Part shown: piece after piece, positions 7,414 through 15,939 of the stretch
How the letters are laid out: each line of letters starts with the position of its first letter
How positions within the stretch are numbered: position 1 is the first letter of the stretch
Virus record (IMG/VR): IMGVR_UViG_3300027857_000010
Coordinates: 1-38,998 of that record
Length of the DNA: 38,998 nucleotides
From: a virus
Strand: one strand, 5' to 3'
Position numbers and translations under genes: made by a program
Notes under the pieces: generated by a model
What the model was told of the DNA's origin: nothing
Database searches by the model: none
Seen by the model: only the letters and a program-made list of their open reading frames with translations

Positions 7414-8415
7414 TTACGACTTGAGAACGCCCTGGAGCAGGCGATTGGAGCAAAGCAGATTCCCCATCCATAGCACGGGGATCACGACCGCATCCTGGTT
7501 CACACTCTTGAGCTCATCCATCACGGTCATGTCGGCGTCGCGATGCACGCCGATCTCGAGATAATCCGTGTTGACGAAGTAGCCGTGAATCGCCGGGATG
7601 CCGCCCGAGGAGTCGAAGAACACATCGGCATTCTTGTATTTCATCGTGACGAAGCCGGCGGTGGCATTGTTCTCCGGCGTACCACTGCCGCTGTCGGTGT
7701 AGCGCTTCAAAGAGGTCTGCGACTGCTCGAAGAAGGTGAAGAGATCGTCCGAGAACACGATCATATCGGGCTGATCGGTACCGCGAGTGAGCTTGATGTA
7801 GAGCGTCAGCATCAAGGATTCAATCGTGGAAGGGCCCAACGTCAACGCCGAACCGCCTTGCAACGGCGCTGCGGCCGATTGCACGAGGTTCTGCCAGAAC
7901 GGGAAGGTGGCCGAATTGATCTGCCCCACCGTGCCCGTGCCGGTATCGGAGATCAGCGCCTGGAGGCCATTGATCTGGTTCGCCGCCGTGCCATCAGAGT
8001 ACAGGTCGCCCGACATGCCGTTCTTAAACGAGTTCATGGCGTTTCGAATCTTCGACTTGGTGAAGTTGATGATTCGCGACTCGCCCTTATTGGTGCGCAG
8101 CTCAAGGCCCGATGCCGCGACGTTCACCGCGACCTGACGCCACGGATACTCCGCCGCCGTTAATACGTCGACCGCGTTGATGTTCAAGGCGTCGTAGCCC
8201 GAATAGCGCTGATAGGTCGAGTTGTTGGCGTATTCCAACGGCGCCACCAAACTCAAACCGCCGTCCTCCGTGCGCTTGCGGCCCTTGGAGTTCAATCGCC
8301 GGAAGAGCGCGTTGTGCTTGGAGACCGCATCGGCGACCTCGGTGCTGTGCTTGCGATAAGTCGTGGCGGCCAGCTCCGTCCACGCCTGGAAAATACTGGT
8401 TATGCCCTGGGGCAT
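7414..8415 (-). CDS. Major capsid protein
   Basis: A 333-residue protein with the best ribosome site of the late operon (AGGAG 7 nt before the ATG). The N-terminus reads MPQGITSIFQAWTELAATTY. Features suggesting the HK97 capsid fold in its BPP-1-like form are the long helical N-terminus, a central region with GLELRTNKGESRIINFTKSKIRNAMNSFKNG (spine-helix-like), the phrase PDMIVFSDDLFTFFEQSQ, and a beta-rich P-domain-like end (ADVFFDSSGGIPAIHGYFVNTDYLEI). It directly follows the scaffold gene and is followed by decoration candidates, the standard head order. Expected to form the icosahedral shell. The family call rests on phrase recall plus context. Confidence 0.9.
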   Translation of the reverse strand: MPQGITSIFQAWTELAATTYRKHSTEVADAVSKHNALFRRLNSKGRKRTEDGGLSLVAPLEYANNSTYQRYSGYDALNINAVDVLTAAEYPWRQVAVNVAASGLELRTNKGESRIINFTKSKIRNAMNSFKNGMSGDLYSDGTAANQINGLQALISDTGTGTVGQINSATFPFWQNLVQSAAAPLQGGSALTLGPSTIESLMLTLYIKLTRGTDQPDMIVFSDDLFTFFEQSQTSLKRYTDSGSGTPENNATAGFVTMKYKNADVFFDSSGGIPAIHGYFVNTDYLEIGVHRDADMTVMDELKSVNQDAVVIPVLWMGNLLCSNRLLQGVLKS

Positions 8416-8435
8416 GGGAGTCTCCTAAAAGTGGG

Positions 8436-9617
8436 TTACGTGAAAAATCCGATGGCGCGCGCCGTTTCCTCGATCGTTTGCTCCATCGTCCCGGGCTGAC
8501 CGGGCGATGGGGTCGACCCCCGTCGAGGTACATTCACGCTTCCGGCTTTTCTCGCTTCATTAACCCGCTTCTGGTTTTCAGCGCGGCGTTGAGCTTCTTG
8601 CTCGGCTTGCAGCTTCTGCTGCAGGATCGGGCGGATTTCGGGGTGAGCCCAAATCGCCCGTTCATACGCAGCATCCAAGGCCTGCGCATGGGTCAAAGTC
8701 GGATCAGCGGAGCGAATCTGCGGGACCAATGCCGACATCTCATTGATCACATCGCCCAAATATTCGCGCTTGGGGTTTCCTTGCGCATCGGCTTCATTCA
8801 TCCACCGGGTAACGGTAGATTCCATCGTCGCTTGCTCGCGTTGCGCCAGTTGTTGGCGTTCCGCATTCTGTTGCGCGAGGAGTTGGTCCACGCGCGGATC
8901 TCGAAATTGTTGTGGCTGCGGCTGTCCTTGTGTCGGCGGTTGGCCCTGCTGCTCCACCGCGGCCTGCGCGAGATAGCGCAAATCGATACCGAATTGCTGC
9001 GAAATATCGACAATCGCCTGATACTTCTGCGGCACGCTCCCGGTGCGGAAGATCGCCGCCGTTCGCAGAAGATCCGCGACCGCCCGATCCGGCGTGCCGC
9101 CCTCCGCCTCGATGAGCATGCGGTACGGCTCGATGACGGCGCGCATCTTCTGGCCCATCTCGGCGTCGGGGCGCAGCTGCGCTTGACCATTAAGGAAATC
9201 GGCCTCGCGGCGGTGAATCTCTGCCTTAATAGCCGGCGAGAGCTTGTCGAATTCGGCGCGCGCCGCGGGCTTCCAAGTCGATGGCGCACGATTTATATCG
9301 CGAGCTGGTGACGGCGACTCCGGCGCCGCAGTCTCGGGAGTGGCAGCAGGATCCATGGCCGCGGGAGCCGCCGTCTTGCCCGTTGTAGGCTCTTTCGCGG
9401 CCGCCGTCTTGGCCGGCTTCGCAGTTTCCTCACGCGCTTTAAATTTGCCATCGGGCTCGCGCGAGACGGGAATGGTCTCCGACTCCGGAGACGGGTCGGC
9501 TGGTGAGTCAGCATCCACAGACTCCGGCGCGGGCGTCTCCTCGACCGCATACTTATCCTGAATTTCCTTCCAGCTCGCCGCCATATCGGCATCAACGTCT
9601 TTGTCGCTCAAGGCCAT
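8436..9617 (-). CDS. Capsid scaffolding protein
   Basis: A 393-residue protein with GGGAG before its ATG. Residues 1-110 are acidic and rich in Pro, Ala, Glu and Thr (disordered). A central helical part contains NRAPSTWKPAARAEFDKLSP, then EIHRREADFLNGQAQLRPDAEMGQKM, a phrase I associate with podoviral scaffolds. A Gln-rich linker follows (QQGQPPTQGQPQPQQ), then long helices to an end rich in Lys, Arg and Glu (QAEQEAQRRAENQKRVNEAR), typical of the capsid-binding end. Scaffolds template procapsid assembly and leave before or during packaging. It lies between the portal/ribbon genes and the capsid gene. Confidence 0.88.
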   Translation of the reverse strand: MALSDKDVDADMAASWKEIQDKYAVEETPAPESVDADSPADPSPESETIPVSREPDGKFKAREETAKPAKTAAAKEPTTGKTAAPAAMDPAATPETAAPESPSPARDINRAPSTWKPAARAEFDKLSPAIKAEIHRREADFLNGQAQLRPDAEMGQKMRAVIEPYRMLIEAEGGTPDRAVADLLRTAAIFRTGSVPQKYQAIVDISQQFGIDLRYLAQAAVEQQGQPPTQGQPQPQQFRDPRVDQLLAQQNAERQQLAQREQATMESTVTRWMNEADAQGNPKREYLGDVINEMSALVPQIRSADPTLTHAQALDAAYERAIWAHPEIRPILQQKLQAEQEAQRRAENQKRVNEARKAGSVNVPRRGSTPSPGQPGTMEQTIEETARAIGFFT

Positions 9618-9629
9618 GGGGTTCTCCCG

Positions 9630-9959
9630 TTATCGACCGCGAAACACTTTGCGCACCCGCTCGGGCGCTTCCGCCCAGGCCCGATGCGCCATCTTTTCGG
9701 CGAGGGCGTCGAGCTTCTGCTCATGCGCTGCCCGGACCTTCGCCGCCTCTTTGCTCTCCTGCTCGAATCCCTCGTAGGGGCGCGAATTGGTGCGCAGCAA
9801 ATCCTCGCGCCGCGCCTTGCGCCCCTCGATCCAAAGGCCCGTCACCGGGGACTGATAGCCCGGCAAATCGGGCTGGATGAAGTGCAGCGCGCGCGACTTG
9901 CGCGCAGCCGTTTCCACCAGCGATTTGGTCGCTGGGTCGTAGACGAATCGTCGACGCAT
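9630..9959 (-). CDS. Small ribbon-like protein between portal and scaffold
   Basis: A 109-residue basic protein starting MRRRFVYDPATKSLVE. The ATG abuts the portal stop directly. Central residues read HFIQPDLPGYQSPVTGLWIEGRKARREDLLRTN, a pattern (Y.SP.TG..I.GR..RREDL) seen in small proteins placed between portal and scaffold in many podoviruses. They look like metal-free zinc-ribbon relatives. The C-terminal half is a charged helix (ESKEAAKVRAAHEQKLDALAEKMAHR). The exact function is not known to me; a head assembly or virion role is inferred from its constant position. Confidence 0.85.
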   Translation of the reverse strand: MRRRFVYDPATKSLVETAARKSRALHFIQPDLPGYQSPVTGLWIEGRKARREDLLRTNSRPYEGFEQESKEAAKVRAAHEQKLDALAEKMAHRAWAEAPERVRKVFRGR

Positions 9960-12077
9960 TTAAAGATCCTGAGTGGCTTCGCGATCGGCCGCGCTGATAG
10001 TGGCGACATCTACCGCATTCTTGGCGCCGATCTGCGCCACGATAATTTTCACGGCGGCGTCGAGCTTGGCTTCCATCGCTTCGAATTGCTGCTTCTGTGC
10101 CGTACGCTGCGCCTCGAGCGCCTGTTCCTGAGCGTTCTGCTGAGCCTGCGCCTGCTGCTCAACTTGGGCGACATGCGCCTCGAGGTCGGCCTTGATCTTC
10201 GCGACCTCGATATCGGCCTGCGCTTTGGCTTGGCTCTGCGCGACGGCTGCCTGCGCCTTACCGGCATTCGGATCCGGCGGCGGTTTCGGCGGCTGCATCT
10301 TGTCGAAGGCATCCTCGACCGCTGAACCCATGCGCGCGCGGCGAATCACCGTCATCACCAGTTCTTTGGCGGCATCGATCGGGATCGAGCCATTGAGTAC
10401 CATGGGCTCCAATCCCGCGACCGTCTCATGCACAGCCGTGAGCACCTGGGACAATCCGGCCATATCGGAGGACAGCGTGCCGGAGATGGTCGAATCGGTC
10501 TCGATGTCGATCCGATACTGCTGGCTCTTCTCCGAGCGCATCACGCCAATCACATCCTCCCACGTCGGCATCTGCAGGATCACCGGCGGCTGCGGCGGCG
10601 GCGCGCCCGGCTGCGGAGGCATCTGCTGCATTTGCTGGAACTGCATCGCTGCGGCCTGCTTCATTTGCGCGGTCGGGAAATTGAGTTCCGTCATCTTCTG
10701 GAAAGTCTGCGGCGAGAACTTCTGTGACATTGCGGCCGCGGCTAACCGCAAGAGGTCGCGCGCGTATCGCTGCACTTCCTTCTGCATGCGCTGCAGCCGG
10801 ACCGAGTGATAATTGCTCTTAAGCTCCTGCGCGCCCAAGGTCTCATTCGGATCGGTAGCGCCCCGCACGATATCCGAGATCCCGATGATTTCGTCGATGA
10901 TGGCTTTCTGCTCGCTGCGGGCGGCATATAGCTCTTTAAGGACGGCGGCCGCCATATCGATCGGCATCCAACTGATCGCCTTATCGAGGCCGCCGTCGCG
11001 CCAGGCCGCGGCGTTCTGAATCGGCGTCATCTCGTTGTCGTCTTTCGCCAATAGATCGGCCAATTCTGGCAATTTCGAATCGTAAACCGCGCGCAGGCGC
11101 AGGCCATTGACGATTTTGTCGATGCGTCCCGAGATGCGGTCGAGTTCATCGGCCTGCTGCTCATAGAGCCGGAACATCGGGATCGGTAGAAGCGAGCCCG
11201 TGTTTTCGACAATCAGCAGCGGTCGCGGCGTCGGGAAATAACCCGGCAGATCCAAGGGCGGCTCGCCCTTCGTATTCGCTAGCGGGAAGAGCAGCGCCTC
11301 GACAGCATCCTGGGTGAAAAATACCCGGTTCCCAAGCTTGTCCCAAATCTCCCAGAACTCGGCGACCTTTTGTGTCTCGCCGACCTCCTCCGGGTTTTTC
11401 TTATCGTCAGATTCCGGCGAGGTGAATTTGACTTCGCGCAGCGCCTCATCGCCGAACTTCTTTTCCGCATCACTGCGCGTGAGCTTATGCCGGTAGGCGA
11501 CCCAGGGAACCTCGGGCCACACCCGGCCGTAGCCGTGGCGAAAATCCCGCCAGTCGACATGTTCAAAGCAGACATACTCGCTCTCGAGCTCTTCGTCGGG
11601 CTCCACATCGTCAGTCGCGTTCGGCGAGGCCCCATCCTCGCTTACATCATCGTCGCCATCCGGATCGGTCTTCGCTCGCGCCGGCGCATTCTCGACGATG
11701 GTCGGTACATAGCGAATACGGGAGACCCCGCGCCCCGGTAGGAGTCCATCGAGCACGTCGTTCTTGAGCGCATCGTCAGTCTCATCGCCATCGACGAGGA
11801 CCATCAACGCGCGCTCCAACACGTTCGAGACCGCCTTCCCCAAAGGGTCGGCATCTCGAAAGCGCCTTCGTACATCAGGATTGGGCCGCGAGTTGTAAAT
11901 CGCTGGCCGCAGGATCTCCGTATTCGACCACAACACGTTATATCGATTCTTCTTCGTCTCATCGCCCCGATAGCGCTTGACGATTTTGTCGGCTTCCTTC
12001 TGCCAATCATCCTCGCGCTTTTTCGCGACCTGGAGTTCCTTCTTCCACCGCCGCGCTTCATCAGCCGGGCTTGGCAT
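9960..12077 (-). CDS. Portal protein (P22/BPP-1-type)
   Basis: A 705-residue protein, close to the usual length of P22-class portals. The ATG overlaps the previous stop as TGATG. Portal-like phrases are YNVLWSNTEILRPAIYNSRPNPDVRRRF near residue 50, then VCFEHVDWRDFRHGYGR, AYRHKLTRSDAEKKFG, and AIIDEIIGISDIVRGATDPNETLGAQELKSNY, the helix typical of the portal stem and crown boundary. The last 150 residues are a long Gln/Ala/Lys helix (EVAKIKADLEAHVAQVEQQAQAQQ), matching the barrel of P22 portals that projects into the head. It forms the dodecameric DNA gate for terminase and anchors the adaptor. It is separated from terminase by an unusual block of adhesin genes. Confidence 0.95.
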   Translation of the reverse strand: MPSPADEARRWKKELQVAKKREDDWQKEADKIVKRYRGDETKKNRYNVLWSNTEILRPAIYNSRPNPDVRRRFRDADPLGKAVSNVLERALMVLVDGDETDDALKNDVLDGLLPGRGVSRIRYVPTIVENAPARAKTDPDGDDDVSEDGASPNATDDVEPDEELESEYVCFEHVDWRDFRHGYGRVWPEVPWVAYRHKLTRSDAEKKFGDEALREVKFTSPESDDKKNPEEVGETQKVAEFWEIWDKLGNRVFFTQDAVEALLFPLANTKGEPPLDLPGYFPTPRPLLIVENTGSLLPIPMFRLYEQQADELDRISGRIDKIVNGLRLRAVYDSKLPELADLLAKDDNEMTPIQNAAAWRDGGLDKAISWMPIDMAAAVLKELYAARSEQKAIIDEIIGISDIVRGATDPNETLGAQELKSNYHSVRLQRMQKEVQRYARDLLRLAAAAMSQKFSPQTFQKMTELNFPTAQMKQAAAMQFQQMQQMPPQPGAPPPQPPVILQMPTWEDVIGVMRSEKSQQYRIDIETDSTISGTLSSDMAGLSQVLTAVHETVAGLEPMVLNGSIPIDAAKELVMTVIRRARMGSAVEDAFDKMQPPKPPPDPNAGKAQAAVAQSQAKAQADIEVAKIKADLEAHVAQVEQQAQAQQNAQEQALEAQRTAQKQQFEAMEAKLDAAVKIIVAQIGAKNAVDVATISAADREATQDL

Positions 12078-13300
12078 CAGGTATCACTCAGGATCATATT
12101 ATCGACGTAGAAATTGCCGTTCGAGGCGACATTGTTCTGAATCGCGAATTTATAAAGCGCGTTCTGCACGGCAGCCGGCCCCGCGCCGGATGGGCCCCAA
12201 TCAGTCAGGAAATCCGCGAGCGGAATCTTGTGCGTGCCCCAGACGCCATTGGCCGGTGCCGAACCATAGGAGAGCGATCCCGGGTTCACGTTGTAGGAGA
12301 CGCCCGACGAATTATAGATATGCACATCGCCCACCCGCAGCGCGTAGAGCTGGAAGGTGAAGCTCGGATTCGTCGGCTTAATATCGACGTAGAGGTAGGT
12401 GTAGGCGCCCACCCAGAAATTCCACTGCGTGACCAGCTTGCTCGAGACCGGCAGCATTCCGCCGAAGCCGGAATTGGTGAACAATACATCCGCCACACCG
12501 CCCTGCGGAGAGCCCGTCGTATCGGAGTAATTCGTGCTGCCGCCGAAGCCGTAATCCAAATCCCAGCCGCGCGCGCCATTTTTGTAGATGACGAAGATTT
12601 GCGTGCCCGATAGCGCACTCTCATTGCCGCCCGTGTCGACTGCGGAGACCTTGTACTGATACGTATTCGCCGGGTAGTACGGCGGCGTCGAGCCGGCCGT
12701 GCCATTAGTGCAGAGCGTCGCGGATGTATCGCTGTAGGTCGTGCCGGTGCCTGCCGGGCTCGCATAGAGCGAGAAAGCGCCCCGATTGACGCTGCGATAG
12801 ATTTTGTAATTGTTGATCGCGAGGCCACCCGCGACCGCCGCGGTCCAGGAAATGTCAATGCGATTGGGATTCGTGGGCGTCGGCGGCGAGGGCGTGTTAT
12901 CCGCTGAGTTCTCGCCCTGCAGGATCACTTGCAGATTGGTCGGCGCCGAGGGAGGCCCGACACCGCTATTCGGCGTCACGGCATTCGAGGCAGGCGATGA
13001 TTCGGGGCCATTGCCGATCGCATTCGTTGCATGCACCGTGAAGGTATAAGACTGCCCGTTTGTCAGGCTCCCCGGCGGATACGCAATCGAATTGGTCGCG
13101 CTTGAGGCCGTAATATTATTCGGCGTCGAGGTCGCGGTATACCCGGTGATCGGGGAACCACCATTATTTGATGGCGTCGCATAGGTGATGGTCGCGCTCG
13201 TATTGCCGGCGGTTGCTACGACGCTGGTGGGCGCGCCTGGCACGCCGATCCCCGGCGCGATATAGCCGGTTCCGACAAATGGGGCGAAGCGGACGGCCAT
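12077..13300 (-). CDS. Fibronectin type III repeat adhesin / tail-associated protein
   Basis: A 407-residue protein. After about 20 residues come two FN3 domains: roughly 20-110 (GAPTSVVATAGNTSATITY ... YTFTVHATNAIGNGPESSPAS) and 115-235 (SAPTNLQVILQ ... YQYKVSAVDTGGNESALSGT), each with the conserved Trp or Tyr positions and the closing N..G.G..S pattern. Residues about 240-407 form a beta-sandwich-like module (WDLDYGFGG, DVLFTNSGFGGMLPVSSK, NGVWGTHKIPLADFLTDWG, NGNFYVDNMILSD), similar to carbohydrate-binding jelly rolls that end in a 'DN+' strand. It probably binds host surface sugars. The ATG is set 1 bp into the stop of the spike gene. FN3 domains in phages are usually surface-exposed and horizontally mobile. 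Confidence 0.88.
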   Translation of the reverse strand: MAVRFAPFVGTGYIAPGIGVPGAPTSVVATAGNTSATITYATPSNNGGSPITGYTATSTPNNITASSATNSIAYPPGSLTNGQSYTFTVHATNAIGNGPESSPASNAVTPNSGVGPPSAPTNLQVILQGENSADNTPSPPTPTNPNRIDISWTAAVAGGLAINNYKIYRSVNRGAFSLYASPAGTGTTYSDTSATLCTNGTAGSTPPYYPANTYQYKVSAVDTGGNESALSGTQIFVIYKNGARGWDLDYGFGGSTNYSDTTGSPQGGVADVLFTNSGFGGMLPVSSKLVTQWNFWVGAYTYLYVDIKPTNPSFTFQLYALRVGDVHIYNSSGVSYNVNPGSLSYGSAPANGVWGTHKIPLADFLTDWGPSGAGPAAVQNALYKFAIQNNVASNGNFYVDNMILSDT

Positions 13301-15939
13301 TAGTTGCTCAGGACCGTGCGCACGCCGCGCATCATCAGCACACCAAAGCCGGTACCGTCGAAGTTGACGTTGGGGGTGAGTAGCGGCTGGCCCGTCACCG
13401 TCACCGGACTAGCGATCGGTCGCGCCGCATTGGCTGCCGAGGTTACATTCACCCCTGTGAAAAAGGCCGTCGCCGAGCCCGCGTTCTGCCCCACGTTGAT
13501 GCTCGCGATGGTGCCGAAATTGGTCACGACGCCCCACGCCGCGCGGTCGATCGCGAAGCTCGTCGGATGATTGATCGTGGGCGGCGTATAGGTCGCGCCC
13601 GCCGGCGGCGTGCCCTGCCAATACTGCGTCCAGGCTTCTTCAGCGAGGCCCTGCGTCATATTGATGTCGATGCCATTGCTCACGTCCGTGACGCGCGCCT
13701 TGACGCCGAAATTCACGCCGCCCGTGGGCAGCTGCAGAATGACCCGCGGTTTGAAGGAATCGAACTGTGCCGCGTTCACAAGATTCGCCGTCGCATTGAC
13801 GGTAGGCGAACCTGAGAGCGCGCCGGCCCAGGAACAGGCGACGCTGCCATTGGTGAAGGTCACCGCGCGCACTTGATCATCGCTAAAGCGGACGTTATAG
13901 ACGCCGCTGGGATAGATCCAGCCCACGACGCCGGTCTGCCAGGAGGCGCTCACGAGATTCGCGGACGTGCCGGTCGGTGCCGCAGCGAAGGTGATCGCCG
14001 TTTGCCGCCAGCCGCTCATCTCGACCTTGTGATAATGATCCTGCGTGGACGTCGCCGAATTATTCACGATCGGCCCGCGGAAGGTCTGCGTCGAGGAGCA
14101 GTTCAAAAAGATGATCTTGTCATCGATGTTGATTCCCTCGCCCGCGATCCCGTAGCCCGGGGAATAGGTCGCGATCGTCGGGTAATCCTGCACGATGACA
14201 TTGGTGTCGACGAAGAAATTCACGTGCCCGACGGAGGCATCGGAGAGGATCGGCCAGCCCAACGGGAAGAGCGAGGAATCGAAAATCTTCACATTCTTCA
14301 AGAAGAAATTCTGAATGCCGGCGCCGGGGTACCGGAAGGCAAAGGGACCGCTCACCCCCATGCGAATCGTCGTCGTGTTGGTGTTCAAGAGCGGCTGCGT
14401 CCACGCGGCTGAAATCGCAGTCGCATTGCCGCTCACCACGGTCACCGTGTAGGTAACGAGTCGCACCTCGCCGGTGCTGAATGTCGTCGGATACGAACCC
14501 GAAGTCACTCCCGCATACGTGCCGCCCGTATTATTGCAAGGCCAATTCGCGGGCGTGATCGTGAAGGACGTTGCGCCGGCGCCAGCCGCCGAGACCGTGA
14601 GCACATAGGCGCCGACGCCGCAATCCAAGGCAATGCTGACTCCATCCATCCAGCATCCGGCGCTCGTGATGCTCCCGGTCTGCGAGAGCACATCGGCAAA
14701 GCCATCGGGCCGCTTGGAGACGTAATTCGTGACTGTTGTGAGCGCGCTCGCATCGAACTTGAATGAATTGATATGGCCCGAGGTTTGGCTGCGGCGCGAG
14801 CCATAGATCGGGTTGTTCGAGGTATAAATGCCCTCATCCAAGATGTTCTCGTAATCCGCCGAACAGGTGAACGGCGAGACGCCGGTGTTGCCGCCGGCCT
14901 GCATGTACATCAGATGCGGCGGAGCGAACCATGCGTCATTGGCCAAGTTGCAGGTCTTGCCGCTCACCGTGCCGATGCCGCCCTGATTGTTGCCCGAGGA
15001 GTCCTCGAGGTCGCCATAGCGCAGGCTCACCATGTTGCGGAACTTCAAATTCGAGCCCGTGCCGACCCAGCCCATATAGACGCCATCGACCGTCCAGCCA
15101 TCGAAAGAAATGTTCTGCGGCTGCGCGGTCGTCGTCGTGTTGATCGGCGTTGCGACCGTGACTGCCTGGCCGAACGACCACTGATAATTCAAGCTGAAGA
15201 GCACAGGAATGAATCTGTCCGCCGTCGAGTAGACCGCCGTTGCGCTGCAGCTGCCGATGAAATTGATATTCGATACGCCGCCGCCGATGTAGTGCAGCGC
15301 CGCCGTATTGGTCGGTCCCGGCCAGATGGCCGTTGCGCCGCCGCCGGTGAACGTATTGCCATTGTTCGACCGCATGTAATTGGTGAGCGTCGTCGTATTC
15401 CAATTGCCATTATTGTTCGCCCAGGTCCCGGTGTACTGGAGCATCGTCTGCCCCGGATTACCGACGTAGCGGACGGTATAGTCCTGCCAGGTGCAATTGG
15501 AGGCGCCGACGCCGATCCAGGAGAAGGCCGGAACCCCGAGCGCATCCAAAATGAACGCGCCGGCGGAAGTGAAATCCAGATTCGTGCCGCCGCCGACGAA
15601 GGTCGTTTTGGTGTTATCCGTGCCGACCGAGATCAGCACCGGGCAGTCGACCGCCAAGGTTTGATTGGTGCCAGAGACGAAAGCCATGGCGGAGGCGACC
15701 GCCGCGCGCGAGTCATTCACGCCCGTGGGATCAATCCCGGGCCACGCACTCAAAAAAACGTTCGTCGTGCCAGAATTATTCGAGAGCGGCACCCACGCTG
15801 CGCCATTGTTCCAAACGGGTCCCACGACCGAATCGTAGGCCCACGTTCCCGGTGCGACGTTCTGCGGCGGCGGCAGAATATTGGATGTGACGGCGCCTGC
15901 GCCGATCGTCGCATCGTTTAAGTACTTGAAGGCTGGCAT
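13300..15939 (-). CDS. Pectate-lyase-fold tail spike 1
   Basis: An 879-residue protein, the largest in the genome. Residues 1-55 (MPAFKYLNDATIGAGAVTSN) form a probable particle-binding head. WPGIDPTGVNDSRAAVASAMAF then marks the standard entry into a right-handed beta-helix spike domain. The following 600 residues are rich in Asn, Gly, Thr and Val, with stacked short strands (for example NLKFRNMVSLRYGDLED, GIGTVSGKTCNLANDAWF). The C-terminal 150 residues change character and probably form a trimerisation cap. Such spikes bind and often cleave capsule or O-antigen. The ATG directly follows the stop of the SGNH gene (TAAATG). The substrate cannot be read from sequence. Confidence 0.9.
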   Translation of the reverse strand: MPAFKYLNDATIGAGAVTSNILPPPQNVAPGTWAYDSVVGPVWNNGAAWVPLSNNSGTTNVFLSAWPGIDPTGVNDSRAAVASAMAFVSGTNQTLAVDCPVLISVGTDNTKTTFVGGGTNLDFTSAGAFILDALGVPAFSWIGVGASNCTWQDYTVRYVGNPGQTMLQYTGTWANNNGNWNTTTLTNYMRSNNGNTFTGGGATAIWPGPTNTAALHYIGGGVSNINFIGSCSATAVYSTADRFIPVLFSLNYQWSFGQAVTVATPINTTTTAQPQNISFDGWTVDGVYMGWVGTGSNLKFRNMVSLRYGDLEDSSGNNQGGIGTVSGKTCNLANDAWFAPPHLMYMQAGGNTGVSPFTCSADYENILDEGIYTSNNPIYGSRRSQTSGHINSFKFDASALTTVTNYVSKRPDGFADVLSQTGSITSAGCWMDGVSIALDCGVGAYVLTVSAAGAGATSFTITPANWPCNNTGGTYAGVTSGSYPTTFSTGEVRLVTYTVTVVSGNATAISAAWTQPLLNTNTTTIRMGVSGPFAFRYPGAGIQNFFLKNVKIFDSSLFPLGWPILSDASVGHVNFFVDTNVIVQDYPTIATYSPGYGIAGEGINIDDKIIFLNCSSTQTFRGPIVNNSATSTQDHYHKVEMSGWRQTAITFAAAPTGTSANLVSASWQTGVVGWIYPSGVYNVRFSDDQVRAVTFTNGSVACSWAGALSGSPTVNATANLVNAAQFDSFKPRVILQLPTGGVNFGVKARVTDVSNGIDINMTQGLAEEAWTQYWQGTPPAGATYTPPTINHPTSFAIDRAAWGVVTNFGTIASINVGQNAGSATAFFTGVNVTSAANAARPIASPVTVTGQPLLTPNVNFDGTGFGVLMMRGVRTVLSN

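Noticed and set aside
8478-9311. A 277-codon plus-strand frame opposite the scaffold gene
   Set aside because: Leu/Arg-rich shadow of the scaffold; no motif and no start signal.
14773-15921. A 382-codon open frame on the plus strand opposite spike 1
   Set aside because: Very Arg/Ala/Asp-rich, no ribosome site, and fully antisense to a convincing beta-helix protein; a product of GC-rich codon use on the other strand.
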